Shown: piece after piece, positions 63,905 to 64,000 of the stretch | Layout of the letters: every line of letters begins with the position of its first letter | How positions within the stretch are numbered: the stretch's first letter is position 1 | Assembly (NCBI GenBank): GCA_014728085.1 | Contig: WJMF01000222.1 | Coordinates: 1-64,000, forward strand | Reading direction: 5' to 3' | DNA from: Candidatus Zhuqueibacterota bacterium | Lineage (GTDB): Bacteria > Zhuqueibacterota > Zhuqueibacteria > Residuimicrobiales > Oceaniaggregativiventaceae | Length of the DNA stretch: 64,000 nucleotides | Position numbers and translations under genes: made by a program | Notes under the pieces: model-generated | What the model saw: only the letters and a program-made list of their open reading frames with translations | The model's database searches: none | Told to the model about the DNA's origin: nothing

Positions 63905-64000
63905 ATGAAACGAAAAAGAAGAAAAACAACGATTCAAACATCGCTAAACAATGTGTGGATACTGAGCTTGACCCTCTCGGCAATTCTGCTGGCAATTCTC
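63905..64000 (+). CDS. Start of a membrane-anchored protein (cut by window end)
   Basis: Only 32 codons are visible: a very basic N terminus (MKRKRRKTT) followed by a membrane segment (WILSLTLSAILLAIL). The frame is open to the edge. The type of protein cannot be told. It follows the lipoprotein stop by 4 bases, so it is in the same operon. Confidence 0.5.
   Translation, partial: MKRKRRKTTIQTSLNNVWILSLTLSAILLAIL

Overview
The window is about 64 kb of compact bacterial chromosome with roughly 44% GC by eye. It holds 56 protein genes, two of them cut by the window edges. I see no rRNA, tRNA, CRISPR array, insertion sequence or prophage gene, and no gene-free stretch reaches 300 bases. Lineage clues point to the Fibrobacterota-Chlorobiota-Bacteroidota (FCB) superphylum outside Bacteroidota proper. 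The clues are two PorV/PorQ-type outer-membrane proteins, secreted proteins ending in FlgD/type IX-like C-terminal modules, and small lipoproteins. Against Bacteroidota proper, the promoters are classical sigma-70 type (TTGnnn, 17 bases, TAnnnT). A Calditrichota- or KSB1-like lineage is my guess; the sequence alone cannot fix it.

Layout. 1-7.8 kb: rRNA methyltransferase end, a lipoprotein amidohydrolase, then the run tex, glycosyltransferase, WbqC-like protein, M20 peptidase. 7.8-16.4 kb (minus): ptsN, hisS, an RNA methyltransferase, a CPBP protease, a SpoIID protein, a degenerate receiver, nadB, a small membrane protein and a C-terminally shortened OLD-type ATPase. 16.6-21 kb (plus): nitroreductase, a Nif3-like protein, trxB, sat, cysC and a radical SAM protein. 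22-27.6 kb (minus): NhaC antiporter and a lipoprotein TIM-barrel protein, an outer-membrane barrel, then rhomboid and a cell-wall amidase. 27.7-30.4 kb: a citrate-lyase-like pair in which carrier protein and lyase are fused. 30.5-39.9 kb: secD, secF, a STAS protein, purA, a YihY protein and a 1081-residue lamin-tail protein. 39.9-47.1 kb (minus): exbB-exbD-exbD-tonB, a lipoprotein, an ECF sigma factor, dsbD, a lipid kinase and an unknown membrane-anchored protein. 47.2-52.1 kb (minus): a decarboxylating dehydrogenase, a GH57 enzyme and an S41 protease. 52.2-56.7 kb (minus): a surface-protein operon behind a structured leader. 56.9-61.8 kb (minus): serine hydrolase, GroES-like protein, PdxJ-like protein, HD protein, tryptophanase, HAD phosphatase. 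61.9-64 kb: a GalT-like DUF4921 protein, a lipoprotein and a cut gene.

Most unusual points. (1) The CitD-CitE fusion next to citF lacks the serine that carries the prosthetic group, and no citC, citX or citG lies nearby, so it may run on free CoA. (2) The PdxJ-like protein has lost the histidine, glutamate and histidine used in catalysis, yet sits in an operon with a PLP-dependent tryptophanase. (3) The surface-protein operon has a leader of about 145 bases with three alternating complementary GC-rich segments ending in an intrinsic terminator, which looks like an attenuator or unknown riboswitch. (4) Intrinsic terminators repeatedly lie only about 11-42 bases before the next start codon.
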